Source: Malania oleifera (lineage: Eukaryota > Streptophyta > Magnoliopsida > Santalales > Ximeniaceae). Taken from it: a stretch of DNA of 64,000 nt. This document shows positions 10,387 through 22,325 of the stretch, in pieces. Location of the stretch: NCBI RefSeq assembly GCF_029873635.1, contig NC_080418.1:9996062-10060061 (forward strand), in the 5' to 3' direction. The notes under the pieces are model-generated. The model saw nothing but the letters and a program-made list of their open reading frames with translations, was not told where the DNA came from and searched no databases. The position numbers and the translations under genes were made by a program. The stretch's first letter is position 1, and each line of letters starts with the position of its first letter.

Positions 10387-10905
10387 TTACATATTAGCGT
10401 ATAACCTCTTATCCATGATTACTTGCAATACCAGCCTCAGATGAATTTCATGTTCTGTTGCACTCCTAGAATACATTAGGATGTCATCAATAAATACCAC
10501 AACGAACTGGTCTAAATATTCGTGAAAGACCCTGTTCATCAGATCTATAAATGATGTAGGTGCATTAGTTAAGCCGAATGACATAACCATAAATTCGTAA
10601 TGGCCATACTGAGTTCAGAAAGTTGTTTTTAGAACATCTTTCGTTTTCACCTTCAACTGGTGATACCTAGATCGTAGATCGATCTTAGAAAAAATATGCG
10701 TGCCCTGTAGCTGGTCAAACAGATCATCGATCCTGGGTAAAGGGTATTTGTTTTTTATCATTACCTTGTTAAGTTTTTTGTAGTCGATGCACATCCTCAT
10801 CGACCCATCCTTCTTCTTCAACTAGGTAGTTGACCCGGTTAGTCCGTTCTTGCAAAAGAAACACTCAGTCGAATGTATCCTTTATCTAGCAGCTCCTGAA
10901 GCTAT
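10387..10905 (-). pseudogene. Ty3/gypsy chromovirus reverse transcriptase fragment inside the CACTA element
   Basis: Read on the minus strand this encodes [19 protein letters not shown], then [30 protein letters not shown], a [16 protein letters not shown]-like block ([10 protein letters not shown]) and FIDDILMYS, with the catalytic DD present. These are consecutive RT motifs of plant chromoviruses. About 170 codons survive, with one in-frame stop (about 10612). Gag, protease, RNase H, integrase and LTRs are all missing. There is no flanking LTR or TSD, so it may be a fragment captured by the CACTA element or a deletion relic. Confidence 0.85.
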
Positions 10906-11116
10906 TATTTTCACATTCTTTGATTAATTTCTATTTCTTTTATTTTATTTTTTGTTCTTGAAGTTTGAATCTTTGTGCTTAAAAGTGTGTACATTTGGGT
11001 TGTGTTCTTTGGAACCCAAGATAATTCCAATAGATCTATAGATTGAAAAATCTCGTAGGTCCCTTAGGAAACCTATCTCCAACCCAAAGAAGGCTGAGTC
11101 ATCGAAACTAAAAGCA

Positions 11117-13480
11117 ATGGCCGAAAACAATCCCCCGTTTCCCGGTGAACAAATCCCGGAATCCTATGCTCCTCACCTACCTGTGGTGGGAAAGCAAAAC
11201 TTTTGGTTTCTTAGGGACTACTTTGTACCTAATGCATACACATCGCCGTCTTGCATCTAGTTCCTGGATGTGCAGGCGGCCCAATTTGAGATTAAGACTT
11301 CAATCATCTCGATGCTGCCCAACTTTCATGGAAATTCTACTGAAAATCCTTATCAGCATCTGGAAAAGTTCTTGAAAATCTGTTTCACCATCCGTTTCCC
11401 TAGTTTTAGTGATGATGCTCTCCATCTTAGGCTTTTCCCGTTCTCTCGGAAGGATAAAGCCAAATATTAGCCGACGTTCTTAGAACCAAACTCGATGACC
11501 AACTGGGCCACTATGCAACATGAATTTCTTAAAAAGTACTTCCCAATTAGGAATACTAATCAGCTTCGAAGAGCCATCACAAGTTTCTCACACATGGATG
11601 AGGAACTCTTTTTCAAGACTTAGGAGCGCTTTAGGGACCTGCTCCACAAATGCCTAAATCACTAGGTCCCCAAGTGGCAATTAGTCGAAACTTTCTACGA
11701 AGGGTTGGCTGGGAGAGATAGGTCTATGGTTGATGCATCATGTGGAGGTACTTTCCACACTAAGCACGAGAATGAGACCTGGATTCTCTTAAAAAATCTG
11801 GCGAAAAATTCTCAACAGCACATGGCTGCCACTCATAGACTACCTAATCCATCAAATTCCAAACCAAAAGGAGTTTATGAGTTAGCCACTAGCCAAGACC
11901 TAGCCCCGACCTTACTTGCCATATCTAAAAAGTTAGATCAATGTCCGTCCTTAAGACCGTAGACAACAGTGTATGCAGAGGTTTGTGCAATCTGCTCCGA
12001 CCCTTGTCATACATGTTACAATTGCCCTCATGTGCATTCCCAGCCTGAGCTTGTGTAGGAGGAAGTAAAGGCCACTTACAATTGGTACGATAAGCTGTCT
12101 AACGACCTTTATTTGAATACCTACAATCCCGAGTGTAAACAATATCCTAACTTCTCCTAGAGGCTACAAGCTCCAGGTTTTCAAAGTTAAATACCTCAAC
12201 AAAACCGTAATGTTGTGCCTCCACACCCATATCAAAATTTCCAAAACCATCCAGACTCAACCCCTAGACCTTTAACCATTTAGCATCCGCCTCCACCTTA
12301 ATCCAAACATGATTCATTCCAAGAGATTGTGTTGACAGTCCTTAAGCGAATTGAAGCTAACCGTCAAGTGAACTGGCAACTCCTTCACTCCCACTCCCAA
12401 TCTATTGCAAAGATAGAAACTATCATGGAACAACTAGTCGCTACTTTAAGGCAGACTGACACCTGAATAAGGTAAAGAGCAGCCAAGCACGAGAGAGACC
12501 CAAGATGAAAAACTGGAAGTACCCAGCGCGGATTCATGCACTCTCTCTTCCTCTAGTTGGGTACATAGACCATTAAGTCTCACACCCACCACCAAAAGAA
12601 CCACACCTCACTTCACCCCCTATAGGGCTTTTCATAACTACTCAGTAACACATCTAGCAACCCCACTCGCACCCTCTATATTTAGGAAAGCAGCTTCCAC
12701 CAAGTCCATCTGGGACATGTTTAATCAAGCGCAAATGGATAAGTCTCTCCTCAATGACATTAAGAAATCACTTGAGTTTATAAAATTCCTTAAGGACTTG
12801 TCAACGCAGGAGACAGAATCAAGGGTGCACATGGATGGTTTGGTTAAGCAGGCCGAGCATATGAGTTCCACAATACTAAAGCACATTGTTCCTAAACTGA
12901 AAGACCCCGACTCACCTACTATCTCGTGTGTAATTGGTAATTACACCATTGATGGGGTCCTTTTAGATTTAGGAGCAAGTATGAACATTCCTTCATACTC
13001 GGCCTATTAAAAACTTGACCTAGAAGTGTTGCAACCTACCTTAGTTTCCATATGCCTTACTGATCGATCTCTTAAGCAACCTCGGGGTGTGGTAGAAGAC
13101 GTGGTAGTCAAGGTGGAAGATTTCCATTACCCTATTGATTTCATCATTTTGGACATGGAGACTTCCACCAACCCGATCCCTATTCTTTTGGGACGACCAT
13201 TCATAGTCACGGCTAATGCCTACATTTAATGTAGGACGGAGATTATGGACATCTTATGGGGCCATAAGCAATGTAGGCTGAACATATTTAATGTTTCCCA
13301 ACATCCTTTGAATGCCTTCCAAGCTATGGACGAATATGTGATTGACCAAATTGTTAGGGAAGCGAAACACCATTGGGAAATTACACTGTAGCTTGACAGC
13401 CCTACCTATGCTGAATTTGAGGATCCTCTTGAGCAATCTATGCTAAAACATAATTGGGACCCCAAATCTGAAACTAAGTT
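11117..13480 (+). pseudogene. Athila-like Ty3/gypsy gag and protease, broken
   Basis: The likely start is the ATG at 11117 (MAENNPPFPGEQIPESY). The gag signature follows: ISMLPNFHGNSTENPYQHL with FLKIC (about 11310-11390), LRLFPFSRKDKAK (about 11430), then EFLKKYFP, ERFRDLL and TFYEGL...GGTF. This pattern is typical of Athila/Tat-lineage gag. The protease lies near 12930-13230 with LLDLGASMN (active-site Asp), LTDRSLKQPRGVVEDVVVKV and PILLGRPF. Stops occur at about 11260, 11468, 11622, 12477 and 13008. No RT, RNase H or integrase follows, so even the original copy was probably a gag-protease derivative or a large deletion. Confidence 0.82.
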
Positions 13481-16351
13481 GGGGGTATGCAACTTAGGGT
13501 GTGAGGAAGAGGAGGAAGAAACCAATGTTAGCTAGGAACCAAGATGAGTTTAAAATAAGCTTTGAAGTGTTTGCTGAAAACGGTAAACTTAGCACTTCTG
13601 GGAGGCAACACGATAAATGTCTGGCTGAAGACAGTAAACTTAGCGCTTCCGGAAGGCAACCCGATAGTCTTTCATCTTTTCTTTAGTCCATAGAAGGTTT
13701 AGAGTAGATTAAGTAAGGATTAGTGCCTTTACAGTAGGATTTAGGATAAGTGGAGGGCAACCACCATAAATACGGGTGACTAGGTCCATTTTTTGCACTT
13801 TGCTGGGACTTGAAATACCGCGAGGCTCGACGATGGCGGTGACCAACACTATGCATTGGTGCGACCTAGTCAACAAAATCAGCTTAATTTAAAATCCTAT
13901 TTCATTCCCGACGTTTCCACTCCTGCCATTGTTACCTCCTAGTTGATCCTCGTCGCTCACCTTATAACGCTAGTCGCCCGCGTCGAACCCCCATTTCTGC
14001 TTCCCTGCCACTTGGTCGACCATTGTGTCAAGCTCCGACGAGCACCTTGGACTCGCATCACTGCTTCACGGCTTAGCCCTTCCTTCCTCCTCATCTGGTT
14101 CCTTTCCTAGGCCACACACCCAACATCAATGGAGCTACACTTGGAAACCAAGATTAAGGCAGAGCATGGCCATCCCTCCAACACTCCATCTCGAACTCGC
14201 CAAACCCAGTTGCATCAGCAGAGCGCCTCCTCTACCAGACGGATAGCATGTTCAGGGCAGACTCCATGGGTACCTCACATAGTCTCGCCCGTGCTTGCTT
14301 CTGTACCGCCCACCACTTTGGGCCCCGTGATTTGGGACGCCCTGGTTGAGGTGCTCAGAAAGGTGGTTTAAGCCATAGCCAACCATACTAACCTTGGTTG
14401 TTCTGTTGACAATCCGTTTCTCATTTCAAATTCCAATTCGGCATCTAGAGACGAATGATTCTATCCCATCACAACCGATTTTTGTTTTTGCCCACACCAT
14501 GCTTTTGTCAGAATTGTATTAAAAACTCATTTATCTAATCTTTTGTACCTCTTAACTGAATTGTATGTGGTGAAGTTGGAATGCAAATGTCTTTTGTGCT
14601 ACAGTATCTTCTTGTTTGCATGTTATTGTGGTTCTTATATTTAGCAAGGCACTGTTTGCTCTTCGTGGCACAATGCACTGTCTTATCCCTTGCTCGGATC
14701 CTATTCTCTTTCAACACTTCAGTGAGGACACTGAAGTTCTAAGTTGGGGGTAGGGGATAGTACATTGCATGACATTATTTCATGCACAAAAATGAAAATT
14801 AAAAAAAAATTGCAAACAAATTCTAGGGAACCATGCTAACATATTTTATACCTTATACATACACCCATAAAATCAAAGGTTACATGCATAAACTGTTTAA
14901 TTATATGATTTCACCATACTCACCAACACTGTAGTAAATCAGTTGTATACAATTTACATAACATGGCCGACGACTTGACATTACTTTAGGCAATTGATTA
15001 AGTGGTTTGTTTGGGTTAATATTGCAATGTAAACTCGTGTATTTACATGGTACTTCATGGGGCCAAGAACACACTCGCACATGATTTGTAACACTTAGGG
15101 TTGTTTGAGAGTACTGAGAGAACAACTGTAGCGACTATGACACCTTGTGAAATACTTAAGCCATCCGTTCATTTCTCAAGCTTTTGACGTCAAACTCTGA
15201 GTTTACAAAACTCAGCTAGCCACCTTTTACTAAATTTCCTTTGTCAACTAGTCTTTGTTCATGTATTCACTAGCTTAGAGGTGACATTAAGTGGGGAGAT
15301 ATAAATATAGGTCTTGTAGCTTACTTAAGATATAAAGGTCAAGTCACCCTTAGAAACTGACTTTTCCATAGACTCCTGTTCGAGCTACATTCCCATTGGA
15401 AACATGAATACAAGATAAGAATATGATGATTGTCTTAGCTAACCATGTAAAGAAGAAAAGAAAATGAGAAAGAAAGAAAAATTTGAGTAGAGAGAAATAA
15501 AAACAAAAATTATACACTTGCTCAAGCTAAGGACATGACAAGTCTGCATGTACGAAGACTCTTTTGACCAATGCATTTGCTGAATTCACACTAATCTGGA
15601 ATAAGTTTATTTAGGGTGATCTGGATTAAATGTGGCGAGTAAGTGAGAAGATGTTAAGGTGAAGGACCCAACACCTTAGGAAGGGCTGGATTCCTTTCCT
15701 ATATGACTAGTTCACTCCACATTTCTAACGTTAGTTGTTCAAATGTGTGAGATGTTTGATTATAACACTCTTCCTCACATATGAGAGTGAACCCATTTTC
15801 CTGAGTGAATTCAGAGGGAATAAACCGGTGAGGCCGAGTCAATACGACCATTCTATAGGTGCCTCCGAGCATTCTGAGTGAGACAAATCATATTTTGTAC
15901 ATATGCCCTGTGAGGGGGCCTATTCATACTTAGATTTGCATGCTAATATTAACTTTGAATTATAATCATGGGTTAATTATCTGTGAGTAGCATCTTGAAA
16001 TGGCTGTGTTGTGTCGAGTTTTACATGATTGAAATGCTGCGGAGTGGGTGTACAATGGAGTCATGTATGGAGTCATCTGTATGTAATAAGGTTATATTTC
16101 TATATATAAAATGGTATGATTATGTTACATGTGTTTCCACTTTTTATTCACTACATTGGTCTTTGTGGGTGTCGCTCTGGAAACCCTTACGAGACTAGAA
16201 CTCGTCCACTAGGACTAACTTAGGGGTTTAAAGCCTTGTTGCATATGGTAAATGCAATCGTGTTTCCTGCAAAAGAGGATATAGGTAAAATTTGGTAGTT
16301 TTTTTAGATTTTGCTTTGCTCGAGGACTAGCAAAGTGTAAGTTGGGGGTTG
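13481..16351 (+). other. Athila-like element, non-coding 3' internal region
   Basis: Between the protease and the LTR lies about 2.9 kb without a convincing gene. It includes a 51-bp near-repeat (two units from about 13576, each containing TAAACTTAGC and GGCAAC), like the GGGAGGCAACCC segment common downstream of Athila pol. CTAAGTTGGGGGTAGGGG at about 14740 and GTAAGTTGGGGGTT at about 16338 are purine-rich polypurine-tract-like tracts. Short open frames near 14025-14370 have no family signature. Confidence 0.5.
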
Positions 16352-17415
16352 TGATGAGTGCCTAAAATATATGATTTCAAACCCTCATTTACCTATGTTT
16401 ATCCTCATTTTATTATATATTTACCCAGAGTTATCATTGTTCAGAGTTATGTAAGGTTTGTTTGTGTTTTCAGGTAAAACATGACAAAACCATGGAGTTA
16501 AGTATTACAATAAGTCAAGGAGAATTTGGAGGATTTAAAGCTCAAATTCAGACATTTAGCTAAGCTCCAGAAGCTTCAAAGCATAAATGGGCAAGAAGAT
16601 GATGCTTGACCATGTGGCGCGACTAGAAAATCATAGGCGTGACTTAGTCTTAACCATCAACTCAACCATCAAGACCTTGAGGCGCGATGAAGTCGAAGGC
16701 ATTGGAGATTCGAATCCTTGACTTCCCGTGAGTCTTGACCAAGGAGTGCATAAGAATGACAGGGGAGTGACTTGGTCAACAGCGACAATCTTCTATGCGA
16801 GATTTGCTGCAAACTTTCCTAAATTGTAAAACAAACTTTGTAAACCCTAGAGCCTATAAGTACTCACTATGAACACGAGCTCTGGGTTCCTCTTTAGCCT
16901 CTCTTAGGTTAGTAACAAACTTAAGTTGTCATTGACAACCAAGATAGATTAGGAGTAGCATAGTTTTCAATTCATGTTTTGGTGTGTGTATGAAGTGTTC
17001 GACGACCTGTGACAACCAGTGGCACTGTGCCCTTGATCGCCCCTCTCCCGCTTTGGCCCACTCGAGTTAGTATTTCCATGGAACTTTGGATGAACGTAGA
17101 TAGAGCATGGCATCCAGTGTCTGATTCAGATCACAGTATTGCTTTGTAGGAGTAGGGTAACTCATAAATTTACTTGCTTTCCCATAGTGTAGATTTACTT
17201 GTTTTCATTTAATCATTTTCCAGTAGTTAGAAACATTCCCCATAGCAAAACATCACCTTTTACTTCTTTTTATAGCAAGGCCATAATAAACTAACTTGGA
17301 AGTGGTTTACTAACTATGCTTCAAGTCCTCGTGGATCGATACCCGACTTACTCACTTTCTACTGAACTTGGGATAGTTAGGTTTACAAATATTATTTTTA
17401 GTAGTTAAGAACTCA
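16352..17415 (+). repeat. Athila-like LTR (boundaries approximate)
   Basis: It begins TGATGAGTGCCTAAAATATATG right after a polypurine tract (GTTGGGGGTT), as Athila/Tat LTRs do. The right end is set near 17415 because TTGGCGAGCCTACC at about 17421 looks like a tRNA primer-binding site, a few bases after ...AACTCA. No second copy of this LTR was found in the window, so the ends cannot be checked by pairing. Confidence 0.55.
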
Positions 17416-17702
17416 AGTCTTGGCGAGCCTACCATGCGGCTCTCGGAAAACTACGACGATGCTAGACACTTCAGTTGGGTCGAATGCACACAACTTTTTG
17501 CTTTTCTTGTATTTATTGTTAGCTAAAAAAATTAATTTTTATATTTTAATTTGAATTTGTACTTGTATGTATTTAAATTTTGAATAATTTGTATTTTAAA
17601 TTTTAATAATTTATGAATGTTTTAGTAATTCTGGTTCAATTTTATGAATTTTAAAATATAATTAAAGGTTTTTACAGGAATTTAAAAAAAAATTAATTTT
17701 TT
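17416..17702 (+). other. Putative primer-binding site and leader after the Athila-like LTR
   Basis: A PBS-like TTGGCGAGCC is followed by AT-rich sequence that leads into the CACTA right subterminal repeats at about 17703. A primer-binding site after an LTR that itself follows a polypurine tract is unexpected; see the findings. Confidence 0.4.
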
Positions 17703-17934
17703 CAAAGCATTAGTGACGGTTTGCAAAACCGTTACTAATAATGGGATGATGAAGTATTAGTGACGGTTTTGAAACTGTCACTAAATGACCAAAACCGTCA
17801 CTATAGAATCAACCTTATGGGGGCCAAATATTAGTGACAATTCTATAATCATTACTAAAAGTCAATTATTAGTAACAGTTTTAATAATCGTCACTAAAAA
17901 GCGTACTATTAGTGATGGTTTCTTGACCGTCACT
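17703..17934. repeat. CACTA right subterminal repeats, inner part
   Basis: Dense TTAGTGACGGTTT and inverse repeats. The block is cut by Gypsy-A at the target site TCACT (17930-17934) and continues at 29084-29406. Confidence 0.85.
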
Positions 17935-19444
17935 TGTCATGCCCCGAACCTCGAAATGGGACCCAAATGTGAGAATGTAACTTAACCTGTTCCTGTATCA
18001 TACAAATCATCACAGATACAGTACACTAGATGAGGGTCCGACCCCGTGGGGTTCTCAGGCATCATAAACACATCTAATCACAAACATATACGCAGCGGAA
18101 GAAGTCATTCTAGATCAACATATGCAGTACCATACCAGAGTCTATACAAGAGCCAAACACAACTCTATCCAAACGTACAAACTGGGTGCCCAAATACAAC
18201 ACAAAATGGTAACCCAACAAAATTACAGTTCTAGCACTTACCTAAGCGCTAACGTAGTACACCGGCCACTACGCTCCCTACACCAGGACGCTAGTTCCGG
18301 TTACTCGAAGGACCTGTAAAAATGTACGTACAACAGGGGTGAAACATCTCTCAGTAAGGAAGAACACAGGTTATATCGGTGTGTAGCATTTGAGTGTTAT
18401 CATGATGCAACATACACGTAGTTAAATGCAAATCCAGTACTAATTTGCACAGTGTGTTCACACACATATATGACAGCCATTTATACACAGCCCCGTCACA
18501 ATACACACACATGATCAGAAACCCAGTGTCGTCACACCCTTCGAGCCAACGCCGGAATGCCCGCAGCTAACTCGCGAAGCACGGTGCCACCGGCACATGG
18601 CTAGTCCTTGACTCCCATGGCATCGTACCGGCACTAATTGGTGGATCCACACCCTTTGGCCTGATCTTCTGGAATAGGCTCACGCCCTTGGATATAGAGC
18701 CGGTCACTCTTAGTCCCTTGAATAATTGGAATCACGGTCCCATCAGCAATTCTGCATATCACACACACATGCATGCTCATATAACCAAACAAACCACACT
18801 CATTTGGTAAGCTAAATCATGGTTTTCCAAACAAATACAGTTTAAATAAAGTCAAGGCACGGCTATCCCAATATCACAGTATAAATCATACATATACTCG
18901 GTTTTCAACAAACCCGAGATTTAGCCCGTCGCCTCCTTTTTCCCAAAACTGTAATAATGAAAAACCCATAGTTTCACCCTTTAGATCCCCCCAAAATGAG
19001 TAGCCAAAACACACACAGGACCATGGACCATAGTTCCACCGAGTCCGATTTCAAAAATAACCAATATAACACAGTTTCCCCTTACCTTAACCCCGAAAGC
19101 AAATCCCAAACTCCAAGGCCCCTAAACAGCGAACCGAGTTCCAAAACCTACAAATCACAATACAAAAATACTCACAATATTGATACCTACAAAACTACAG
19201 GATCAGAATCGAAAATCGAGCCTTACATCGATTTTTCGCCAAAACTCGAAAACCTCCGAAACGAGATTCCGATCCATAGAAATTGTAGAGAATCCTTCCA
19301 CGATCCTCACGGTAACTTCTGTTTCCCGATTCTAGCAACGATCAGCGAAAAAATCTAGAGAGAGAGAGAGAGAGTAGGGAGAGGTTTAGAGAGAGTGAGT
19401 GAGAGATATTAAGTTTGCTTAATGAAGAAGAAATGAAATTTCCC

Positions 19445-19451
19445 TTTTATA
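19445..19451 (-). promoter_or_regulatory. TATA box in the Gypsy-A left LTR
   Basis: TATAAAA on the minus strand is followed downstream by a (CT)n tract. The same arrangement occurs in every LTR of this superfamily in the window, including the 5' LTR copy at 28872-28878. Confidence 0.55.
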
Positions 19452-19474
19452 ACCCTTGACCCGGCCCAATTTCG

Positions 19475-19660
19475 TTGACGAAATGGAACCTTCGTCGATG
19501 AATCTTTCACTGATTTCATCGATGAATCGGTGGCCTCGTCGATGAAGTCTGATATTTCCAAATTTGCAGACCTCTCAGCCTTTTCTCGTCGACGAAGCTC
19601 TGAATTTCGTCGACAAAAAGCCTTCTACCTTCGTCAACGAATGATGGCTTCGTCAACGAA
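19475..19660. repeat. GTCGAC palindrome array in the Gypsy-A left LTR
   Basis: About eight copies of TTCGTCGACGAA and variants (for example TTCATCGATGAA, TTCGTCAACGAA) lie between the TATA box and the LTR end, that is, in U3. Confidence 0.8.
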
Positions 19661-19699
19661 GTCTGCAGAATTCCATTTCTCGTAGTTCGAGTTCTTACA

Positions 19700-19714
19700 A
19701 TCTCCCCTCCTTAT
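19700..19714 (-). other. Gypsy-A polypurine tract
   Basis: On the minus strand ATAAGGAGGGGAGAT directly precedes the LTR start TGTAAGAACTC. Confidence 0.85.
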
Positions 19715-19978
19715 AAAAATTTCGTCCTCGAAATTTGCCATCTCTCATTCATAAAGTCATACATACAATCGATATCAAGCTGTCACATATCTACCACTCT
19801 AGAGAAAACTGGCGACCACTACAACGCAGTTCCATCATACACATACACATACATACCCTCACTTATGACGGAAGAATACCGTGGTTACATATACAATAGT
19901 CTCAGGAGTTCACAATACATACAAACTCCCGATGACTAACCACCCATCCCAACCCAAAGTAGGATCATGTACAAGTGC

Positions 19979-22325
19979 TCAAAATAACTGTGGATACTTT
20001 CGGCGTATTTTCGTTTCCAGTTCCTAAGAAGCTTCCTCAACCTCGGGGTTCGCCACAATACCTTCACTAAAGGTATCTCTCTGGTATGAAGCTTCTGAAC
20101 TTTACGGTCCAGAACCTGAACAGGTATCTCCTCATATGCTAAAGTATCCCCAATTTCCAACTCATCATAACTAATAACATGTGAAGGATCCAACACGTAC
20201 CTCCTCAACATGGAGAAGTGAAACACATCATGGACCCTCGAAAGTGCTGGAGGTAATGCAACTCTGTAGGCTATCAAACCCACTCGCTCAAGTACCTCGA
20301 ATGGTCCAATATACCTCGGGCTCAGCTTGCCTTTCCTCCCAAATCTCATCACTCCTTTCATCAAAGTGATATGCAAAAATACCTTACTGCCCATCTCGAA
20401 TTCTAACTCACGGCGGAGAACATCTGCGTAACTCTTCTGCCGACTCTGAGCTGATCTAATCTTCTCCCGGATCAAACCCACCTTCTTAGACGCTTGCTGC
20501 ACAAGTTTAGGTCCTAACACCCAACGTTTGCATACCTCATACCAACACAAAGGAGATCGACACCTCCGACCATACAAAGCCTCGAACGGTGCCATTCCGA
20601 TACTAGATTGGAAGCTGTTGTTATAAGCAAACTCCACAAGTGGCATAAACTATATCTAACTACCACCAAAGTCCAACACACAAGCTCGCAACATATCTTC
20701 CAAAATCTGTATCGTCCTCTTCGACTGTCCATCGGTCTGGGGGTGGAACGCTGTACTGAAAGTAAGCTTTGTCCCCAATGCCTCTTGCAGGCTCATCCAG
20801 AAACGAGAAGTAAACCTCGGATCTCAATCTGACACAATGGACACCGGTACTCCATGCATTCTCACAATCTCATGCACATACATATTTGCTAACCTACTCA
20901 ATGGATAGCTAACTTTCATCGGTATGAAATGAGCAAACTTCGTCAATTTATCTACGATCACCCAGATAGCATTCTGCCCGTGAAGCGTTGAAGGCAATCC
21001 GGTCACAAAATCCATGGAAATATGCTTCCATTTCCACACCGGAATAGGAAAAGGCTGCAATGGCCCTGCTGACCTCTGATGTTCAGCTTTCACTTGCTGA
21101 CACGTCAGAAACTGCTCCACAAACCACGCAATCTGCTTCTTCATACTAGATCACCAAAGCGTCTCACGCAAGTCCCGATGCATCTTCGTACTACCAGGAT
21201 GTACCATATACATAGAACGATGCGCTTCCTCCAGAATCGTCCTTCTGATCTCATCATCGTTAGAAACACACAGTCTGGTCCCAAACCTCAGTACACCTCC
21301 CTCAAAGATGTTAAACTTTGTAGCCAGTCCCTGCTGTACCTTTTTCATAACTTCTGCCAACTCTGCATCACTAGCCTGTGCGGCTTTTATATGCTCAAAC
21401 AAGGTAGGTTGGGCCATTAAACCAGCAAGATAAGCCTACTGATCACCAACCACCAACTCTATACCTGAGCTCTCCAAATCCTGTTTGATGTGACACTGAG
21501 TTATAATCGCAGATACAGTCGTAGGCCCTGACTTCCGACTCAATGCATCAGCTACCACATTAGCCTTCCCTGGGTGATAACTGATTGTGCAATCGTAGTC
21601 CTTAATCAACTCAAGCCACCACCTCTGCCTCATATTCAGTTCCTTCTGTGTGAAGAAATACCTAAGGCTCTTATGGTCAGTGAAGATCTCACACTGCACC
21701 TCGTACAAATAATGTCGCCAGATCTTCAATGCATATACCACAACAGCCAATTCTAGATCATGCGTAGGGTAGTTCTTCTCATATTCCTTCAATTGCCGAG
21801 AAGCATATGCTACTACCTTATCCTGCTATATAAGCACACATCCCAGGCCTTTCAGAGATGCGTCGCTATAAATCACAAACCCACCATCCCCTGAAGGAAT
21901 GGTCAACACCAGAGCAGTAACCAACCCGTGCTTCAACTCTTGAAAGCATTGCTCGCAATCACTGGTCCACACAAACTGCACTCCTTTCCTAGTCAATTAT
22001 GTTAGAGGTCCAGACAGTTTAGAGAAACCCTCTACGAACCGATGATAGTAACCCGCCAGTCCCAGAAAACTCCAAACCTCCTATACATTCTTTGACCTTA
22101 CCCAGTCAACCACAGCTTCAATATTGCTAGGATCAACTGATATACCATTCCCAATAACCACATGGCCTAAGAACGCAATCTAACTCAACCAAAATTCACA
22201 TTTCTTCAATTTAGCATACAACTTCTTCTCCTACAGAATCTGTAATACTAACCTCAAATGTTCCACGTGCTCTTCCGTACTCCTCGAGTATACCAGAATA
22301 TCGTCAATGAATACCACTACGAATC
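19979..22325 (-). pseudogene. Gypsy-A pol, C-terminal part: RT palm end, RNase H, integrase, chromodomain
   Basis: Minus-strand order: the [11 protein letters not shown] motif directly beyond the solo LTR-2 junction (about 22290), RT connection (GLAGYYHRFVEGFSKLSGP), RNase H with [11 protein letters not shown] (about 21860) and TDHKSL, integrase zinc region (about 21180-21060), integrase core with MDFVTGLP (about 21000) and a C-terminal chromodomain-like segment (IPVQVLDRKVQKL...VKVLW, about 20120-20035). Lesions: in-frame stops near 21825, 21150 and 20820; the integrase catalytic Glu is Lys (codon 20719-20721); one base is missing in the chromodomain near 20040; and a stop replaces its conserved Trp. 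The product would be non-functional for integration. Confidence 0.92.

Larger units (their letters stand above)
17935..19699 (-). repeat. Gypsy-A left LTR (3' LTR in transcription sense)
   Basis: Begins TGTCATGCCCCGAACC and ends ...GAGTTCTTACA on the plus strand. It contains TACGCAGCGGAA (about 18088), the CTCAGTAAGGAAGAA block (about 18351), a GGATATAGAGCCGGTCACT motif (about 18690), a GA tract (about 19357), a minus-strand TATA box and the GTCGAC palindrome array. Confidence 0.93.

Noticed and set aside
14025-14371. Overlapping open frames near 14 kb as a host gene or envelope gene
   Set aside because: No recognisable domain, signal peptide or membrane segment. They lie in the non-coding 3' part of an Athila-like element and are short.
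19475-19660. GTCGAC palindrome arrays as a CRISPR array or satellite
   Set aside because: Units are 10-12 bp, unevenly spaced, lack unique equal-length spacers and always sit inside plant LTRs.
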